From Sphingobacterium sp. (GTDB lineage: Bacteria; Bacteroidota; Bacteroidia; Sphingobacteriales; Sphingobacteriaceae), in the NCBI GenBank assembly GCA_031286695.1, contig JAITTY010000011.1, forward strand, positions 248,001-312,000: DNA of 64,000 nucleotides, in the 5' to 3' direction. Below the pieces are notes generated by a model. That model was not told the DNA's origin. It was given only the letters and a program-made list of their open reading frames with translations, and searched no databases. How positions within the stretch are numbered: the stretch's first letter is position 1; each line of letters begins with the position of its first letter. Below are positions 60,833 to 64,000 of the stretch, in pieces. The position numbers were made by a program, and so were the translations under genes.

Positions 60833-62353
60833 ATGAGTTCAGAAAGAAAAGTAAGAGTGCGTTTTGCACCGAGCCCGACAGGTGGTCTTCACCTTGGTGG
60901 GGTACGTACAGCTTTGTTTAATTTTCTCTATGCGCGTCAGCATCAGGGGGATTTTATTTTACGTGTCGAGGATACGGATCAAACTCGTTTTGTCCCAGGT
61001 GCTGAGGAGTATATCAACGAATGTTTAGCATGGTGTGGTCTTTCCCCAGATGAAAGCCCATTAAAAGGGGGCGAGTATGGACCTTACCGTCAAAGCGAGC
61101 GAAAACCATCTTACCGGAAATATGCTGAACAGCTGATCGAGAATGGTTATGCTTACTATGCTTTTGACACTGCAGAGGAGCTGGATGAGCAGCGTAAGTT
61201 GCAGCCTAATTTTCGATATAGCCACGAGAACAGACTTCAATTACGTAATTCATTGAGTTTGTCTGAGGCTGAAACTCAACAATTATTGGATGCGGGCACT
61301 CCACATACCATTCGCATAAAAATCCCTACCGATGAAACGGTCACATTCACTGATATGATCCGTGGAAAAGTTGCATTTGATACAAATCTTGTCGATGATA
61401 AGGTGTTGCTTAAGGCGGATGGCATGCCAACTTATCACCTTGCTGTGGTTGTTGATGATAAAGCCATGGAAATATCGCATGTATTCCGTGGTGAAGAGTG
61501 GTTGCCTTCAGCGCCTATCCATATTTTATTGTGGGAATACCTAGGCTGGGGTGATAGCATGCCAGGCTGGGCGCACCTTCCACTAATCCTTAAACCAGAT
61601 GGAAATGGTAAATTAAGTAAGCGCGATGGCGATCGCTTAGGCTTCCCTGTTTATGCAATGAACTGGACTGATGCGAAATCTGGTGATACAACAAAAGGGT
61701 TTCGTGAGATGGGCTTCTTGCCAGAGGCTTTTGTCAATATGCTAGGGGTATTGGGCTGGAACGATGGAACTGAACAGGAACTTTTCTCTTTAGATGAATT
61801 AATCCAAAAATTCGGTGTTGACCGTATCAGTAAAGCTGGTGCAAAATTTGATTTTGAAAAAGCAAAATGGTTCAACCATGAATGGATCAAACGATCTTCA
61901 ACAGAATCATTGTTACCGCAGATCAAAACAGTTTTGGAGCATCATCAAGTAAGCGCCGAAGAGACTTATGTGAGTAGGGTATTGGATGCTGTAAAAGAGC
62001 GTTTAACCTTTGTCGAAGACTTTTGGAGCCAGGCGTCGTTCTTTTTCTTGCAGCCTGCAGAATATGATCTAAACGCAGTGAAGCCTAAATGGTCTGCTGA
62101 AAAAACTGCATTTTTTGAAGGTATAAATCAATCATTCGAAGGATTTGATACATGGAACGCTTCTGATTTGGAACCTTTCTTTAAAGATGCCATTCAGGCT
62201 TCAGGAATGAAGATGGGCGAGCTGATGATGCCTTTCCGCATCATGCTAGTCGGTGGGAAATTTGGACCAGATGTATTTCAGATTGTTGAATTACTTGGTA
62301 AAAACGAGGTAATAGTGCGTGTGAAAAAAGCACTTAAAGAATTCGATGCTTAA
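60833..62353 (+). CDS. gltX: Glutamate--tRNA ligase
   Basis: The cytosolic class I synthetase that charges tRNA-Glu. The HIGH-type motif is FAPSPTGGLHLGGVRTALFN (His20-Leu-Gly-Gly), and KLSKRDGD (from residue 260) is the KMSKS loop. DTDQTRF (about 48-54) and LNMDxx-type pocket residues follow the standard order. Length 506 is normal for Bacteroidota. Monocistronic; it diverges from the kinase operon and ends at a terminator. Confidence 0.97.
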   Translation: MSSERKVRVRFAPSPTGGLHLGGVRTALFNFLYARQHQGDFILRVEDTDQTRFVPGAEEYINECLAWCGLSPDESPLKGGEYGPYRQSERKPSYRKYAEQLIENGYAYYAFDTAEELDEQRKLQPNFRYSHENRLQLRNSLSLSEAETQQLLDAGTPHTIRIKIPTDETVTFTDMIRGKVAFDTNLVDDKVLLKADGMPTYHLAVVVDDKAMEISHVFRGEEWLPSAPIHILLWEYLGWGDSMPGWAHLPLILKPDGNGKLSKRDGDRLGFPVYAMNWTDAKSGDTTKGFREMGFLPEAFVNMLGVLGWNDGTEQELFSLDELIQKFGVDRISKAGAKFDFEKAKWFNHEWIKRSSTESLLPQIKTVLEHHQVSAEETYVSRVLDAVKERLTFVEDFWSQASFFFLQPAEYDLNAVKPKWSAEKTAFFEGINQSFEGFDTWNASDLEPFFKDAIQASGMKMGELMMPFRIMLVGGKFGPDVFQIVELLGKNEVIVRVKKALKEFDA

Positions 62354-62375
62354 ATAGATAAAGTACAAGATACCG

Positions 62376-62417
62376 AAAAGGGGTTGTCTGCATTCATTAG
62401 CAAACAGCCCCTTTTTT
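62376..62417 (+). terminator. Terminator after gltX
   Basis: AAAAGGGGTTGT (62376-62387) pairs with ACAGCCCCTTTT (62404-62415; one T-G pair), followed by more T. Confidence 0.85.
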
Positions 62418-62516
62418 CTGAAAAGAGGCTGTTTTATTGATTCGTGTTGTTTTTATTATTTCATCAATGGGCACGCGATACGCGATTTATTAGCCAAAAA
62501 GATTCTTCAGTTCATT

Positions 62517-62560
62517 TTCATGGCTATTGCTGCTCGCGTTCATGGCTATTGCTGCTCGCG
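62517..62560. repeat. Perfect 22-bp tandem duplication
   Basis: A 22-bp unit beginning TTCATGGCTATTGCTG occurs at 62517-62538 and again directly at 62539-62560 without change. It lies in the noncoding gap between gltX and the MFS gene, about 40 bp beyond the MFS stop codon. Confidence 0.9.
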
Positions 62561-62600
62561 GAATTATGAAGTTTGTCTATAGGCGGTTTAGCGATCTCAT

Positions 62601-64000
62601 TTACAAGTATGGTATCCGAAGGCGCATGAAAAGTGTTTTGGCTGGACCGAATAAAAAGATTAGTCCGGTTACAAGCATTCCTAATATTCCCAGATAGGTA
62701 AATATTTCCATATTACTGATTAGCGACGCTTGCTGACTTAGGTTTCCGGAAAGACTTTTACCTGCAATAAGGCGTGCCAGCTGATCGCCATATAGCCCGA
62801 TATATTTCTCTGTTAATGTATTCCAATAATTTATTGTCTGCGGATTGCTTGTATTAAGTGTTTGTTCGAGTTGAATATAATGCTTTTGATTGAGGGCATA
62901 ACTGGCATTTTGGATAAGGGCAAATCCGATATTGGTACTCCAAAATCGAACTGTTGTACCCATAAGGCCTGCATTGCCTACATGATGGGACTCAACACCT
63001 GTTAAGATATAAATGACCAATGGTGTGAAAAGCCAGCCTTGTCCGATTCCCTGGATGAACAAAGGGAGACCGATAGTAGCGATTGTCGTATCAGGATAAA
63101 AGGTGGGTACAAATAGAAAACAGGAAGCCGCCAATATCAAAAAGCCAAAACCAAAGATATATTTAGGGGATACATCGCGTAGGAGTAAGAAACCTGAACT
63201 GCCAACACCAAGCATCGTGCCGACGACATTGATGTACTGTACATCAATAATATAATGCCATGGCCATTTCCATACGGTGGCCATCACGGTATATACATTA
63301 TTTAGGCAGCTTCGAATAATGTAAAAGAGAAAGAATAGGATAACTCCGAAGATAACATTTTTGTATCTCAAGATCTCAAAATGAAAAAGGGGTCTTTTTA
63401 CCATGCTTTGTTTAATCATAAAGAGTGCTCCAAAAACAAGAGCAAGGGCAAAATTGATGGTAATATTGGTGTGTTCGAACCAATAGTATTTACGACCATA
63501 AATTAAGACGTAAGCACCGCAGCTTAATGAGATTAATAGAAATAGGCAACTTGCCAGATCTAGTTGATAGAGTGGGAACTTTTTACCCAAGCGATTATTG
63601 TTAATTAACAGCAAAGCTATTGCAATTACAATCAAGTGCCAATAGAGTACTACGTGGATCATATCTTGCCATCCATAATCCATGATACTTTCTTTGAGCA
63701 AAGAGGTCGTTAAGGTTGAACCGGTAAGCATAAAGGTATATAGAAAGAAATAGGCGATGGTCCGGCTCTTGGCATGCTTAATCTGCATCATGAGCAATGG
63801 AAGAAAGCAAGCTCCTTCCAGTACACAGAAAATGCCTTCGACCACGCGCAGAATGCCAATAAGAAATGGATCTCTTGTCAACGATATGCCTAGAAGGATC
63901 AGGATGGAAAGGCTGCAGGTCAAGAGGATATATGTCCTTACCCTGAAAAAAGAAAACAGCCGCTGAAATATAAGTAAAGCAACGACAATGGCACCGTACA
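62601..64000 (-). CDS. MFS transporter, DHA2 (EmrB-like) type, cut by window edge
   Basis: A multi-helix efflux-type permease. The frame stays open to the right edge (last readable residues include YGAIVVALLIFQRLFSFFRV), so about 466 residues are visible and the true start is outside. About 12 hydrophobic segments remain. ILRVVEGIFCVLEGACFLPL matches the loop region after helix 3 in 14-helix transporters, and GQGWLFTPLVIYILTG corresponds to the second-half motif. The loop between the last helices (LNQKHYIQLEQTLNTSNPQT) is typical of EmrB relatives. Substrate unknown. An HlyD-type partner would be expected upstream, outside the window. Confidence 0.85.
   Translation of the reverse strand, partial: YGAIVVALLIFQRLFSFFRVRTYILLTCSLSILILLGISLTRDPFLIGILRVVEGIFCVLEGACFLPLLMMQIKHAKSRTIAYFFLYTFMLTGSTLTTSLLKESIMDYGWQDMIHVVLYWHLIVIAIALLLINNNRLGKKFPLYQLDLASCLFLLISLSCGAYVLIYGRKYYWFEHTNITINFALALVFGALFMIKQSMVKRPLFHFEILRYKNVIFGVILFFLFYIIRSCLNNVYTVMATVWKWPWHYIIDVQYINVVGTMLGVGSSGFLLLRDVSPKYIFGFGFLILAASCFLFVPTFYPDTTIATIGLPLFIQGIGQGWLFTPLVIYILTGVESHHVGNAGLMGTTVRFWSTNIGFALIQNASYALNQKHYIQLEQTLNTSNPQTINYWNTLTEKYIGLYGDQLARLIAGKSLSGNLSQQASLISNMEIFTYLGILGMLVTGLIFLFGPAKTLFMRLRIPYL

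Noticed and set aside
1..64000. CRISPR arrays, prophage, IS transposase, integrase or restriction/anti-phage genes
   Set aside because: I looked for regularly spaced repeats and for transposase, integrase, nuclease and phage structural motifs and found none; DUF6266 alone does not make a mobile element.

Overview
The window looks like chromosomal DNA of a Bacteroidota bacterium of the Sphingobacterium/Pedobacter type. I base this on four SusC/SusD outer-membrane pairs, many Bacteroidota-type lipoproteins, promoters of the form TTTG-N18..20-TAnnTTTG, A/T-rich leaders without Shine-Dalgarno sites, the gene order parA-parB-DUF5683-dapB-lepB, and small families typical of this phylum (DUF6266, DUF2911, Porin_10). 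The genus is an inference; no rRNA or marker phylogeny is available here.

Layout. 1-8852 (minus strand): the start of recG, two related small cysteine-rich lipoproteins, one SusC/SusD pair, an EamA transporter, RidA and a 43-residue membrane protein. 9000-40061 (mostly plus): an amino-sugar and peptidoglycan salvage region with nagA, a DigH-like GHL10 lipoprotein, three more SusC/SusD pairs, an N-acetylmuramoyl-L-alanine amidase, a NamZ-type exo-N-acetylmuramidase, a metallophosphoesterase/beta-propeller protein, a GH9 enzyme followed in the -1 frame by a CE4-like deacetylase, murQ and a sodium:solute symporter. An acyl-CoA thioesterase and a DUF6266 gene interrupt it at 12.0-13.2 kb. 40180-43178: purine nucleoside phosphorylase and a Porin_10 protein. 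43309-43667: four tRNA-Val genes. 43787-62353: mainly housekeeping genes (PagL-like deacylase, M16 protease, flavin reductase, parA, parB, dapB, lepB, pdxJ, cdaA, a sugar MFS permease, a histidine kinase/DinB/thioesterase operon, gltX). 62601-64000: a DHA2-type MFS transporter running off the right edge.

How the central region probably works. The amidase strips stem peptides, NamZ removes MurNAc from glycan ends, the GHL10 protein may cut denuded strands, and the SusC/SusD pairs bind and import fragments. The symporter next to murQ is the likely inner-membrane MurNAc carrier. MurQ turns MurNAc-6-phosphate into GlcNAc-6-phosphate and D-lactate, and NagA makes glucosamine-6-phosphate. No MurNAc kinase and no regulator gene is visible in the window. 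A recurring motif close to TGCGTTTTTATGCAA lies upstream of most of these transcription units and may be the operator of the regulon.

The most unusual signal is at 36976-37051. The GH9 frame ends in A AAA AAG followed at once by TAA, with GGAGG 10 nt upstream. The -1 frame continues into the otherwise start-less deacetylase. This has the layout of a dnaX-type programmed frameshift that would give an 840-residue secreted GH9-deacetylase; a one-base deletion or sequencing error is the main alternative.
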